Below are positions 8,390 through 17,452 of a stretch of 64,000 nucleotides of DNA, in pieces. The stretch is taken from contig OZ246983.1 of NCBI GenBank assembly GCA_965232595.1, forward strand, positions 3,410,001-3,474,000, given 5' to 3'. Both the position numbers and the translations under genes were made by a program. Every line of letters begins with the position of its first letter. The stretch's first letter is position 1. This DNA comes from SZUA-309 sp965232595 (lineage in GTDB: Bacteria > Pseudomonadota > Gammaproteobacteria > Pseudomonadales > Azotimanducaceae). Under the pieces are notes generated by a model. That model saw only the letters and a list, made by a program, of their open reading frames with translations. It made no database searches and was not told where the DNA came from.

Positions 8390-11269
8390 TTACAGACCGG
8401 TGAAGTGGTAAGCCAGATCGATGCCGTAGAAACGTGGGTACAGGTAAGTGGCCGTGTACCGGTAGTTCTCTGCTGCGCCACCCGTGCCGATGCCGCGGGC
8501 GCTGCCTTCGTCCGTCACGTTCTCCACGAAGATGCGGAAACGGAAAGCGTCGCGGTTGTCACGAAAGGACAGGTAGAGGTCCAGGCGATGCCTTTCAGGC
8601 ACCTTATCCAGGTCCCGGGCTGCGCCGTTGTCGTAGAACTCACCCGTGTAGCTGTACGAACCACCCAGGGCAACCGTGCCGATCGACAGGGGAACGTCGT
8701 AGTTACCCCAGAGCGCTGCCTTGTGGCGTGGGATGCGCTTCAGGTCGTTGCCTTTGAAGTTGATGATCTGATCGTCGAAGAGGCCTGGGCCCGTCGGCAT
8801 GGAGGGATCATCAGAATAGGAAACGAGGACATCCGACTTCGCTTCGGTGCGGGTGTAGGAGTAGTTGCCGCCCAGAGTCAGGGAGTCAGTCGTGAGCCAG
8901 GTGCCTTCGATCTCGAAGCCGGTGTTCACCGCTTTCGGGAAGTTGACGACGACGTTATCCGTCCCCCCTGTGGTGGTGTTCAGCACGTTGATCTGGTCCT
9001 GGAAGTCCTGATAGTCGTAGTAGTAGAGCGCCGAGAACAGCTGCACCCGACCATCCGCCAGCGTACCTTTCCAACCAAGCTCGTAGGCGATCATCGTTTC
9101 CTTGTCGTAGCTCGGCGGCGGGTCGAACGACAGATCCGGGTTCAGCTCAGCCGCGTCCACCACGCCGAGCGAGTAACCGCCGGCCCGGTAGCCGGTGGTG
9201 GCTGACAGGTAAAACAGATGCTCGTCGTTTGGCGACCAGTCGAGGTTCGCCCGCCAGGTGATGTCGTCCCAGCTGTCCTTATCCTCCGATGCGGCATGCA
9301 CCGAGATGGGTACGCCCTGCAGCTTGATCGGCGTAGAGCAGTCCGGATCAATCAGAGCGGCGTCACCGATCACACCATCCAGAGGGTTACCGCACACGGC
9401 CCGAATGGGATAGGTCGGATCCGGTACCGGGATCGCAGAGCCCATGGTGATGTTGGCGGCGGCCAGATTGCTGATGCCGGCGGATGCACAGTCGGTGCCG
9501 TAGATGAAGAGACAGGTGCCTTGCCAGACCGGGCTGAGCGCGCCGAGGAACAGCGGATCATCCGGGTTGTCTTCGAAGTAGAAGGCCCGTTGCTCAACCA
9601 CACTCTTGTCGTCCTGTGCCCAGCGAATGCCGAGCGTCAGAGCCCACTCTTCGTTGAAGGTGTAGGTGCCCTGGGTGTAAACGGCGTAGGCGTCGGTTTC
9701 GGCCGTATTGTCGATGCCGTAGATCTGGCCCATCTCGTCACCTTCCCAGGTACCCAGGTTCCAGGTGCCGAGTTCCGCGTCACCGAGACGCTTGTGACCG
9801 CCGATGAGGCCCGCAAGCCCCAACGGGCCCAGCACGCCACCCGGACCGATCGTTGGACCGTAGTTGGTCGCGTCCGTGTAGCGCCCCTGTGAGGCATCGT
9901 CGTTGGTGTTGTAACGCTGACGGAGCACCTGGTTGAAGTAGTAGAGGCCGCTGGTCATCTGCAGCTTGTCACCGATTTGCCAGAGCAGCTGCAGCTCGTG
10001 GGACTGAGTTTCGGCGTCCTGAACAACGGTCTGGTAGTAGCGGGATAGATCCCCAGTGGACTGGTCGATGTCCTGGAAGTAAGTGTAGGTAAAGTCCTGC
10101 CAGCCACCGATCCACTTCAGCGATGTGGTTTCGTTGATGTCCCAGGTGATGTCGGTCTGCACGGCCTGCTGATCGAACGTGGTGTCGTTGCGATCGTTAG
10201 TCATGGCGTAGCCGTTCAGATTCTTGATGTCGTCGTCGTAGACGTCGACGCTCTGCCCAAAGGCGGCGTTCGGCCGGTTGGTAGCGGCATAGTCAAAGCC
10301 GGGACGACGATAGATCGCGCTGATACCATCGCCGAAATCCAGGGTCGGGCCGAGCCAGATCGCCGGGGTGGCCGTCAGGCCCAGGGCGTAGTTCTGGTTG
10401 TTGCCGAGGGCGCAGGTTACGTCGCCCGCTTCGCAGCGAACGTTGCGGTTCTCGGAGGTGCCCTCTTCGACGAGCACGCCCGCACCGATGATGCTGTCGA
10501 CGCGGCGATCGTTGTAGCGTGCGTTCCACTCGATGTTGTCAGTCACGCGCCAGGTGAGCGCAAGCGCCACGTTCTGATCACCAACGTCCGAGACGTCTTC
10601 CGAATCGTCGATGCCTTCCTGGGAGGGGTCACGATCGCGCCGGGATGCGGTCAGCCGCATGGCAAGGCGATCGCTGATGATCGGGCCGGAGACGTAGCCG
10701 TAGTACTCCCGGGTGCCCAGGTTGCCGAACATGGCTCGGATCTCCGCGTCACCACCTTCGAAGCTGGGCTTGTTGTTGATGTAGTTGATCGCGCCGCCGA
10801 TGGCGTTGCGGCCATAGAGCGTGCCCTGAGGACCCCGCAACACCTCGATCCGCTCGATGTCGTAGAGACCGGATTCTGATGCGGCGATCAGGAAGTCTTC
10901 CGAGTAGACGCCGTTGTAGTAAGTGGCCACACCCGGATCACCGCCCAGCGAGCGGAAGTTACGCCCGACGCCGCGGATCCGTATGTCGAAGTCATCCCGT
11001 GTTGTGGCCGGAATGAAGTTGATCATGTCGTCGGCGCCCTGCAGGCCGAGATCCTCGATCCGATCCTGGCCGAACGCAGTGATGGAGATAGAGGTGTCGG
11101 AGACGGTGGACTGACGCTTCTCGGCGGTCACGATGACCTCCTCGATGCGAGGTCCATCGGCTTCCTCCGCCAGGGCTAAAGTGGGCAACAGCAGTGCCGC
11201 GATCGTTAGAGAACGTGTTACAGAACGAAACACCGGGCGCCCCTGCGCCCGAAGCAGACTGGTTTTCAA
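8390..11269 (-). CDS. TonB-dependent receptor 2
   Basis: The product is a 959-residue outer-membrane receptor that starts at TTG 11269 with GGAGG five bases upstream. The amino end (MKTSLLRAQG, then LTIAALLLPTLALAEE) is a signal peptide. The plug carries IEEVIVTAEKRQ, RIRGVGRNFRSLGGDPG and VLRGPQGTLYGRNAIGG, and the barrel closes with GIDLAYHFTGL. Many segments match receptor 1 closely (for example QMTSGLYYFN, TDAYAVYTQGTYTFNE, FYLSATTGYRAGGY), so the pair arose by tandem duplication. The loops that face outwards differ most, which suggests different ligands or immune or phage escape rather than a dosage pair. No energy-coupling or inner-membrane transporter genes lie next to it. Confidence 0.93.
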   Translation of the reverse strand: MKTSLLRAQGRPVFRSVTRSLTIAALLLPTLALAEEADGPRIEEVIVTAEKRQSTVSDTSISITAFGQDRIEDLGLQGADDMINFIPATTRDDFDIRIRGVGRNFRSLGGDPGVATYYNGVYSEDFLIAASESGLYDIERIEVLRGPQGTLYGRNAIGGAINYINNKPSFEGGDAEIRAMFGNLGTREYYGYVSGPIISDRLAMRLTASRRDRDPSQEGIDDSEDVSDVGDQNVALALTWRVTDNIEWNARYNDRRVDSIIGAGVLVEEGTSENRNVRCEAGDVTCALGNNQNYALGLTATPAIWLGPTLDFGDGISAIYRRPGFDYAATNRPNAAFGQSVDVYDDDIKNLNGYAMTNDRNDTTFDQQAVQTDITWDINETTSLKWIGGWQDFTYTYFQDIDQSTGDLSRYYQTVVQDAETQSHELQLLWQIGDKLQMTSGLYYFNQVLRQRYNTNDDASQGRYTDATNYGPTIGPGGVLGPLGLAGLIGGHKRLGDAELGTWNLGTWEGDEMGQIYGIDNTAETDAYAVYTQGTYTFNEEWALTLGIRWAQDDKSVVEQRAFYFEDNPDDPLFLGALSPVWQGTCLFIYGTDCASAGISNLAAANITMGSAIPVPDPTYPIRAVCGNPLDGVIGDAALIDPDCSTPIKLQGVPISVHAASEDKDSWDDITWRANLDWSPNDEHLFYLSATTGYRAGGYSLGVVDAAELNPDLSFDPPPSYDKETMIAYELGWKGTLADGRVQLFSALYYYDYQDFQDQINVLNTTTGGTDNVVVNFPKAVNTGFEIEGTWLTTDSLTLGGNYSYTRTEAKSDVLVSYSDDPSMPTGPGLFDDQIINFKGNDLKRIPRHKAALWGNYDVPLSIGTVALGGSYSYTGEFYDNGAARDLDKVPERHRLDLYLSFRDNRDAFRFRIFVENVTDEGSARGIGTGGAAENYRYTATYLYPRFYGIDLAYHFTGL

Positions 11270-11400
11270 AATCCCCTCCAGTAGAGATGGTGCCGGTCCG
11301 GATCTCCCTATCCATCAGCTCCGGCGTTACTGCATGGGTCGGCAGTTCCGTCGCTGAAACGGCCGACTCATTTGCGCGGAACCCCTCCTGTGGGGTGCTA
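11270..11400 (-). promoter_or_regulatory. receptor 2 leader with three blocks shared with receptor 1
   Basis: The ribosome-site block (11267-11283), GGCGTTACTGC (11323-11333) and the ACCCC-TCCTGT-GGGGT quasi-palindrome (within 11381-11396) recur here at nearly the same distances from the TTG start as in receptor 1 (about 54 and 113 bases against 52 and 104). The bases between the blocks are not conserved. Confidence 0.55.
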
Positions 11401-11421
11401 CGAATCTACACATTACAACAG

Positions 11422-11449
11422 AAAAGGGCGGCTCGAAAGCCGCCCTTTT
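11422..11449 (-). terminator. intrinsic terminator of isocitrate lyase
   Basis: The arms AAAAGGGCGGC and GCCGCCCTTTT with loop TCGAAA lie 63 bases after the aceA stop. The minus strand ends in a short T run, so transcription of aceA should stop before the receptor 2 promoter. Confidence 0.85.
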
Positions 11450-11512
11450 CGGTTCGGGAGAGGAGAAGCTCGATGGCCGCCTGAAAAAGGCAGCCATCGC
11501 GCCGGCTCAGGA

Positions 11513-13114
11513 TCAGAACTGGTTCATGGTGTTCGCAGCACCGCCAGCCAGCAGCGCCTTCTCACCAAGGAAGTACTCCTTGTGATCGTCGCCGACGTTT
11601 GAGCCCGCCAGATCCTGGTGCTTCACGCTGGCCAGCCCACGGCGGATCTCCGCCCGCTGCACGCCGAGCACGTAGGCGAGCATGCCATCGTTGCCGAAGT
11701 AACCTTCACTTAACACGTCAGTGGACAGTGCCGCTGTGTGGTAGGTCGGCAGGGTGATCAGGTGGTGGAAGATGCCGGCTTCCCGGGATGCATCGGCCTG
11801 GAACGACTGGATCAGGCGATCCGCTTCCTGGCAGAGCTCGCTGTCGTCGAACTTGGCATCCATCAGGCCCATCTCTTCAACTGCCGGGTCCGGATAGGCG
11901 GACACGTCCTTGCCTGCCGCCTTCCAGTCCTCGAACACCTGCTGACGGAACTTCAGCGTCCAGTTGAAGGACGGTGAGTTGTTGTAAACCAGCTTGGCGT
12001 CCGGACGCTTCTCGCGCACCGCGTTCACCATGGCCGCGATCTGCTCGACGTTCGGGCGCTCCGTCTCGATCCAGAGCAGGTCGGCGCCGTGCTCGAGGCT
12101 GGTGACGCAGTCCAGAACCACGCGATCGAAGCCGGTGTCTTCTTTGAACGCGTACAGGCCGTTGTCCAGACGCTTCGGCTTGCAGACCTTGCCGCCCTGG
12201 TGAATGGTGATGTCGCCGTCGTTCAGCTCGTCGAGGTCGTGCACCTCTTCGGCGTCCAGGAATTTGCAGTACTGGTCGCCCAGGTCGCCCGCCTCGATGG
12301 AAACGGGGATCTTCTGGGTCAGGCCAGCGCCGAGGGAGTCGGTGCGGGCAACGATGATGCCGTTGTCGATGCCGAGCTCGAGGAACGCGTAGCGGACCGC
12401 GTTGATCTTGGAGATGAAGTCCTCGTGGGGCACCGTTACCTTGCCGGCCTGGTGGCCACACTGCTTGGCGTCGGACACCTGGTTCTCGATCTGGATGGCG
12501 CAGGCACCCGCCTCGATCATCCGCTTGGCCAGCAGGTAGGTGGCTTCCTCGTTGCCGAAGCCGGCGTCGATGTCGGCGATGATCGGCACCACGTGGGTCT
12601 CGTAGTCGTCGATGCGCTGAATGATGCCGTCCACGTCGCCGCCGTTGTCACGGGCCTCGTCGAGCTCCACGAACATGTGCCGCAGCTCACGGGCGTCCGC
12701 CTGACGCAGGAAGGTGTAGATCTCCTCGATCAGGTCGGAGACCGTGGTCTTCTCGTGCATGGACTGGTCGGGGAGGGGGCCGAACTTGGAGCGCAGCGCC
12801 GCAACCATCCAGCCGGACAGGTAGATGTAGCGACGATCCAGGCCGCCGTGGTTCTTCTTCACGCTCATCATGGTCTGCTGAGCGATGAAGCCGTGCCAGG
12901 CACCCAGGGACTGGGTGTACTTGGAAGAATCGGCGTCGTAGTTCGCCATGTCGCGGCGCATGATGTCCGCGGTGTATTGAGCAATCTCTAGGCCGGTCTT
13001 GAAGCGGTTCTGAAGCTTCATTCGTACTACGTACTCGGGGTTGATCGCGCCCCAGGTGTCGTGGCCTTCGCGCATGGAAGCCACTTCGTCGATCATCTGC
13101 AGATAGCCTGGCAT
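11513..13114 (-). CDS. aceA: isocitrate lyase (long form)
   Basis: This 533-residue enzyme splits isocitrate into glyoxylate and succinate for the glyoxylate shunt, needed for growth on acetate, fatty acids and other C2 sources. The start ATG at 13114 (MPGYLQMIDEV) has CAGGA upstream; the 24 residues before it in frame do not look coded. The active-site loop reads KQCGH, the form seen in the roughly 530-residue Pseudomonas-type lyases instead of KKCGH of the 430-residue Escherichia type. VIARTDSLGAGLT and DFISKINAVRYAFLELG are also characteristic. Malate synthase is not in the window. The many acyl-CoA genes nearby fit a lifestyle that needs this shunt. Confidence 0.96.
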   Translation of the reverse strand: MPGYLQMIDEVASMREGHDTWGAINPEYVVRMKLQNRFKTGLEIAQYTADIMRRDMANYDADSSKYTQSLGAWHGFIAQQTMMSVKKNHGGLDRRYIYLSGWMVAALRSKFGPLPDQSMHEKTTVSDLIEEIYTFLRQADARELRHMFVELDEARDNGGDVDGIIQRIDDYETHVVPIIADIDAGFGNEEATYLLAKRMIEAGACAIQIENQVSDAKQCGHQAGKVTVPHEDFISKINAVRYAFLELGIDNGIIVARTDSLGAGLTQKIPVSIEAGDLGDQYCKFLDAEEVHDLDELNDGDITIHQGGKVCKPKRLDNGLYAFKEDTGFDRVVLDCVTSLEHGADLLWIETERPNVEQIAAMVNAVREKRPDAKLVYNNSPSFNWTLKFRQQVFEDWKAAGKDVSAYPDPAVEEMGLMDAKFDDSELCQEADRLIQSFQADASREAGIFHHLITLPTYHTAALSTDVLSEGYFGNDGMLAYVLGVQRAEIRRGLASVKHQDLAGSNVGDDHKEYFLGEKALLAGGAANTMNQF

Positions 13115-13203
13115 TGGGATGGTCCTGTCTGAGAATGGTGTGTTTCTGCATCCGCGGCCCGGTGGCCACGAATTTGAGCCGCGCACTCTAGACGAATGAG
13201 ATT

Positions 13204-13229
13204 GGAATGGGTGGATACTAATACATTCC
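13204..13229. promoter_or_regulatory. inverted repeat in the aceA / NMO divergent region
   Basis: GGAATG (13204-13209) and CATTCC (13224-13229) form a spaced inverted repeat, and ATTGGAA occurs directly repeated at 13201 and 13232. It lies between divergent aceA and the nitronate-monooxygenase-like gene and could be an operator, but the arms are short. Confidence 0.3.
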
Positions 13230-13275
13230 TTATTGGAAACTATTCAGGGCCTGTCTGGTGGTGGAAAGTAGGGGC

Positions 13276-14319
13276 ATGAAAACCCGCCTGACAGACCTGC
13301 TCGGCATCGAGCACCCACTCATTCAGGCCCCGATGGCCGGGGTTTCCACGCCCGCTATGGCGGCAGCCGTCAGCGAGGCCGGTGGGCTCGGCTCGGTGGC
13401 CCTTGGCGCGTTGTCGCCGGAGGCTGCCCGAGCTGCGCTTATGGAAGCCAGCGCCGCAGGCCCAGGCCCCATTGCGGCCAACTTTTTTGTGCACCCGGCA
13501 CCGAACTTCGACCCGGCGGTGGAGGCGCAGTACCTGGCGGAGATTGCCGGTGAGTTCGAGGCAGCTGGCGGCGCTGCGCCCAGCGCGCTGGCTGAGATCT
13601 ATCGCTCTTTCAACGATGACGACGAGATGCTGGAGATGGTGCTCGACGTGCGGCCGGCGGCGGTCAGCCTGCACTTCGGTGCCGCTACGCCCGAGCGGAT
13701 GGGCGCGCTCAGGGATGCAGGCATCCTGGTCCTGGCTACTGCCACCTCCGTCAAGGAAGCACAAGCACTGGCAGCGACCAACGTGGATGTGCTGGTCATG
13801 CAGGGCTACGGCGCGGGTGGGCACAGCGGTGCCTTTCTGAGTGCGCCGGATCCGGCCACGGGCGGCCGCTCAGGCCTGTTGGCGCTGATCCGGGACACGG
13901 TTGCAGAAGTGGACGTCCCGGTGGTGGCTGCGGGTGGCCTCATGACGGGCAGCGACGTGAGAGAGGTCATTGCAGCGGGCGCCGCCGGCGCTCAGCTGGG
14001 CACGGCGTTTGTGGCCTGCAGGGAGTCGTCAGCCAGCGAACGCTACCGCGAGCTGCTGGTCAGCGGGCTGCCCACCCGCCTGACCGCGGGGATATCCGGG
14101 CGGGCTGCGCGCGGGCTCGAAAACCCTCTCATGGCCTGGGCGGAGGGCGTCGTCAGCCCGATACCTGACTACCCGTTGTGTTACGACGCGGTCAAGCAGC
14201 TCATAGCAGCCCGGCAGGAGCCTGACTTCAGCGTCATGTGGGCGGGAGAGGGGGCCGCTGCAGCCCGGTCACTAAGCGCCGGAGATCTGCTGGCGACGAT
14301 CGCGGCCGAGATGGGTTGA
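13276..14319 (+). CDS. nitronate monooxygenase / NPD-family FMN enzyme
   Basis: This 347-residue TIM-barrel flavoprotein belongs to the 2-nitropropane dioxygenase family, which oxidises alkyl nitronates; related members are enoyl reductases (FabK). Seen motifs are IQAPMAGVSTPAMAAAVS near the amino end, VSLHFGAATPE near residue 130, GYGAGGHSG near residue 178 with the histidine used by nitronate monooxygenases, AAGGLMTGSDV and GTAFVACRES for phosphate binding. The ATG at 13276 is preferred, with AGGGG close upstream; a GTG at 13258 in frame is possible. It is divergent from aceA and ends 195 bases before receptor 3. Its real substrate is not evident from context. Confidence 0.85.
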   Translation: MKTRLTDLLGIEHPLIQAPMAGVSTPAMAAAVSEAGGLGSVALGALSPEAARAALMEASAAGPGPIAANFFVHPAPNFDPAVEAQYLAEIAGEFEAAGGAAPSALAEIYRSFNDDDEMLEMVLDVRPAAVSLHFGAATPERMGALRDAGILVLATATSVKEAQALAATNVDVLVMQGYGAGGHSGAFLSAPDPATGGRSGLLALIRDTVAEVDVPVVAAGGLMTGSDVREVIAAGAAGAQLGTAFVACRESSASERYRELLVSGLPTRLTAGISGRAARGLENPLMAWAEGVVSPIPDYPLCYDAVKQLIAARQEPDFSVMWAGEGAAAARSLSAGDLLATIAAEMG

Positions 14320-14514
14320 TTCTTGTCGGACAGCACCGCAATCGCTCCTTTGCCCGACGAAATTTGATCCTGGCCGGATTGTAATCGTCCCAGAGAGTGA
14401 TATGTTTCGCGTTGGCCTGAGGAGAGCAGTATCAACGGCAGGCCACTTGCTATCTGGTCTATGGCTTCCGGCAGGAAGCTCATGAAGTTCGAGTAGTAAC
14501 TCAAGGGGAAATCA

Positions 14515-17365
14515 ATGAGTCCATTTAAACTGGCATGGAGAACGGTGCTTGCCGCCTGTCTTATCTCCACGTCGTTTTCTGTGTGGGCCCAGGAAGGCGA
14601 GATCGAAGAGATCGTCGTGACCGGGTCCTACATTAAAGGCACGCCCACGGACGCCGAGCTGCCGGTTGATGTCATCAACCGCGCGGACATGGAAGAAGTC
14701 GGTTCACCTTCCGTCATCGAGCTGGTGCGGAACCTTGGTGTCACCTCAGGCAACCTGGGTGAGACCAACCAGTTCCAGGCTGGCGGCCAGGCGAACGAAG
14801 GTGTTGCCACCATCAACCTGCAACCTGCGTGGTCTGGGCGCGGCGCGTACGCTGGTCCTGATCAACGGTCGTCGTCACGTCTCCACCGAGGCAAATGGCG
14901 TAGACATCAACGCGCTGCCCATTTCTGCCATCGGCCGAATGGAAGTCCTGAAGGACGGCGCAGCAGCCCTCTACGGCTCGGACGCCATCGGCGGCGTGGT
15001 GAACTTCATCACCCGGGAAGGCTTCGAAGGCGTTGAGATCGGCGGTAACTACCAGGCCATCGACGACGGCGGTGACTGGGACATCAACGGGATCTTCGGT
15101 CTGGCGGGAGAGCGCTGGAACTGGATGATCGCCGCTGAGTACGGCCAGCGCGACGAGCTGGAAATCAAGAAGCGCGACTGGGCACTGCGTCCGCACTCCG
15201 AGAACCCGGAAGGCGGCTGGTCCGGCATCGGTAACCCGGCGAACATTCTCTTCCTGGAAGACGGCAGCGTCCGTCCTGATCCGGAGTGTGAAAACCTCGG
15301 CGGCTGGCGTGACGGTTTCCAGAGCTGTGGCTTCCAGTACACCTTCTTCGACAACCTGATCGAGAAGACCAAGTCGACGAAGCTGTTCTCCGAGTTCAAC
15401 TACGACATTACTCCGACGAGCACCTTCCACATTGAAGGTCTCTACTCCTACGTGGACATTCCGGAGTGGAAGACGTCACCTTCCTACCCGCCGCAGTCTC
15501 TGTTCGGTTCAGATCGCTTTGCGATGCCGGATCACCCGGGTCTGGTCGACATGCGTGCGACCTATCCCGATCTGCCGCAAACGAGCATTGCGATCCCGAT
15601 CAACCGGGCGCGTGGTGTGATCGGCAAGGACGGCGAGCCGGAGTCCAGCCCGCGTGAGACCAAAACCTATCGCGTAGCGGCAGGCCTCGACGGCACCCTG
15701 TTCGACGATCAGCTCAACTACGACATCAGCGTCAGCTGGTCGAAGCGTGAGCGCGACCTCGGTGGTAACGACATGTACATCGAGCGGATGGGCTTCGCCA
15801 TGCGCGGCTTCGGCGGCGCCGACTGTGATCGCAGCGTCGTTGGCGGTGTGCCGGTCAGCACCCCGGGTGCGGGCAACTGTGAGTACTACAACCCGTTCTC
15901 GAACTCGATCCAGCAGTCGGTGGTGAACGGATTCGTGAACCCCAACTACAACCCGGACGTTGCGAACTCAGCTGAGATTTTCGATTGGCTGATCGCTGAC
16001 ACCGGCTCCAGCACGGAAAACGAGCTGCTGGTATTCGACGCTGTGTTCAGCGGCGAGACCGGCGTGCAGCTGGGTGGTGGTTCCATGGGCTGGGCCGCAG
16101 GTGGTCAGATCCGTCGCGAGCGGTATGACTTCACCGTGCCGGATACGGTCAACCGGGCCATCAACCCCTGCGCCTGGCAGAACGACCTTGAGCTGGCAGC
16201 GGTGCTCGGCTTCGACACCAGCTGCCCGGTACCCAGCGGCCAGCTGGCGTTCCTGGCGGCAGCAGACGAAGAGAGCACGGACCGTAAGGTCTATGGCCTC
16301 TTCGGCGAGTTGGCCATGCCGCTCTCCGACACCTTCAATCTGCAGCTGGCAGTCCGCTACGAGGACTACGGCGGCGCGGTAGGCTCCACCATCGATCCGA
16401 AGGCTGCGTTCAGCTGGAACTTCGCCGAAGGCTTCACCCTCAGGGGTTCTGCCGGCACCACTTTCCGTGGCCCGCCGCAGAGCTTCCTCTCCGGTGTTGG
16501 CACGGCGCTGCAGTTCATCCCCGCTCAGAATGCTTTCAAGGCGGTGGATACCTACGGCAACGAAGGCCTGAAGCCTGAGAAAGCCCTGACCACCAACATC
16601 GGCTTCATCTACCAGAACGAGCAGTTCTACGGTTCCATCGACTTCTGGCGCTTCGACTTCGAAGACTCGTTCCAGACCGAAAGCGCGCAGCAGATCTCTG
16701 CGGCGTACTTCGGTGACGAGTGTTTCGACGGTGGCTCAGGTGTCGGCTCCGATCGTTGCGACACGCTTCGGGACTACATCTTCCCCACTGGCGCAACGGC
16801 CGCAGAGCTGGAGCGGATCGACGTGAACATCATCAACGGCTCGGATATCAAAACCTCCGGTTTCGATGTCTTCGCTCAGTATGATTTCCTCGACGTTGCT
16901 GGCGGTGTGCTCGGCATTGGCCTGCAGGGCACCTACACGCTCGAGTACAAGTCTGACGACTTCGTGAACATCACCGGTGATCTGGTGCTGGCGGAAGGCG
17001 GTGATTTCGCCGGCTTCCTGAACGACGGCGACCCCTTCACTCCGAAGCCGGAGCTGCAGGGCAACGCGTTCATCCGCTACGATCGCGGCATTCACAACGC
17101 TCAGCTGATCGTGCGCTACGTGGACAGCTACGAGGACATCCGTCCTTCACTGCCGGAGCTGGCGAAGATCGACAGCCACGCCACGCTGGACCTGCACTAC
17201 AACGTGCGGCTGTTCAACGAGTCTACGGACCTGTCGATTTCGGTCGTCAACGCAACGGATGAGGATCCGCCTTCAGCGTCCACGGACCTGAACTACGATC
17301 CGTTCACGCACAATCCGTTTGGTCGGATGATCAAGCTGGGCCTTCGCTATCGGTTCACACCCTGA
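14515..17365 (+). pseudogene. TonB-dependent receptor 3, frameshifted by a 7-bp tandem duplication
   Basis: An intact receptor gene would run from ATG 14515 (AAGGGG upstream; signal peptide ending VWAQEG) to TGA 17365, about 947 residues. The first part, with EIEEIVVTGSYIKGTPTDAE and the plug start, is read in frame 1 to NEGVATINL, where AACCTGC occurs twice in tandem (14815-14828). The expected continuation RGLGAARTLVLINGRR lies in frame 2 and stays open to the end with all barrel features, such as DGAAALYGSDAIGGVVNF. As written, translation stops at 15036 after 173 residues. Removing one 7-base copy restores a perfect receptor. It is either a recent inactivation, a reversible slippage switch, or a sequence error. 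Codon usage downstream shows no decay. Confidence 0.9.
14815..14828 (+). repeat. 7-bp perfect tandem duplication (AACCTGC)2
   Basis: Two adjacent copies of AACCTGC (14815-14821 and 14822-14828) sit at codon 101 onward of receptor 3 and account exactly for its frame shift, since seven is not a multiple of three. Confidence 0.95.
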
Positions 17366-17395
17366 TACGAGCGCTTTAGCTTAGTCAGCGTAAGC

Positions 17396-17432
17396 AAAGC
17401 CCCGGTGGTCGAAAGACGCCGGGGCTTTTTTC
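17396..17432. terminator. intrinsic terminator between receptor 3 and the diheme peroxidase
   Basis: Arms AAAGCCCCGG and CCGGGGCTTT enclose a 15-base loop, with six T following on the plus strand. The A run on the left gives it some strength for the convergent leftward gene too. Confidence 0.85.
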
Positions 17433-17452
17433 TGCCTGTCGAGCAGGCGTGC

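Noticed and set aside
14666..17365. A separate receptor gene starting at ATG 14666
   Set aside because: Its first 50 residues are out of frame with the family; the true amino end lies in the other frame from 14515, so this is one broken gene.
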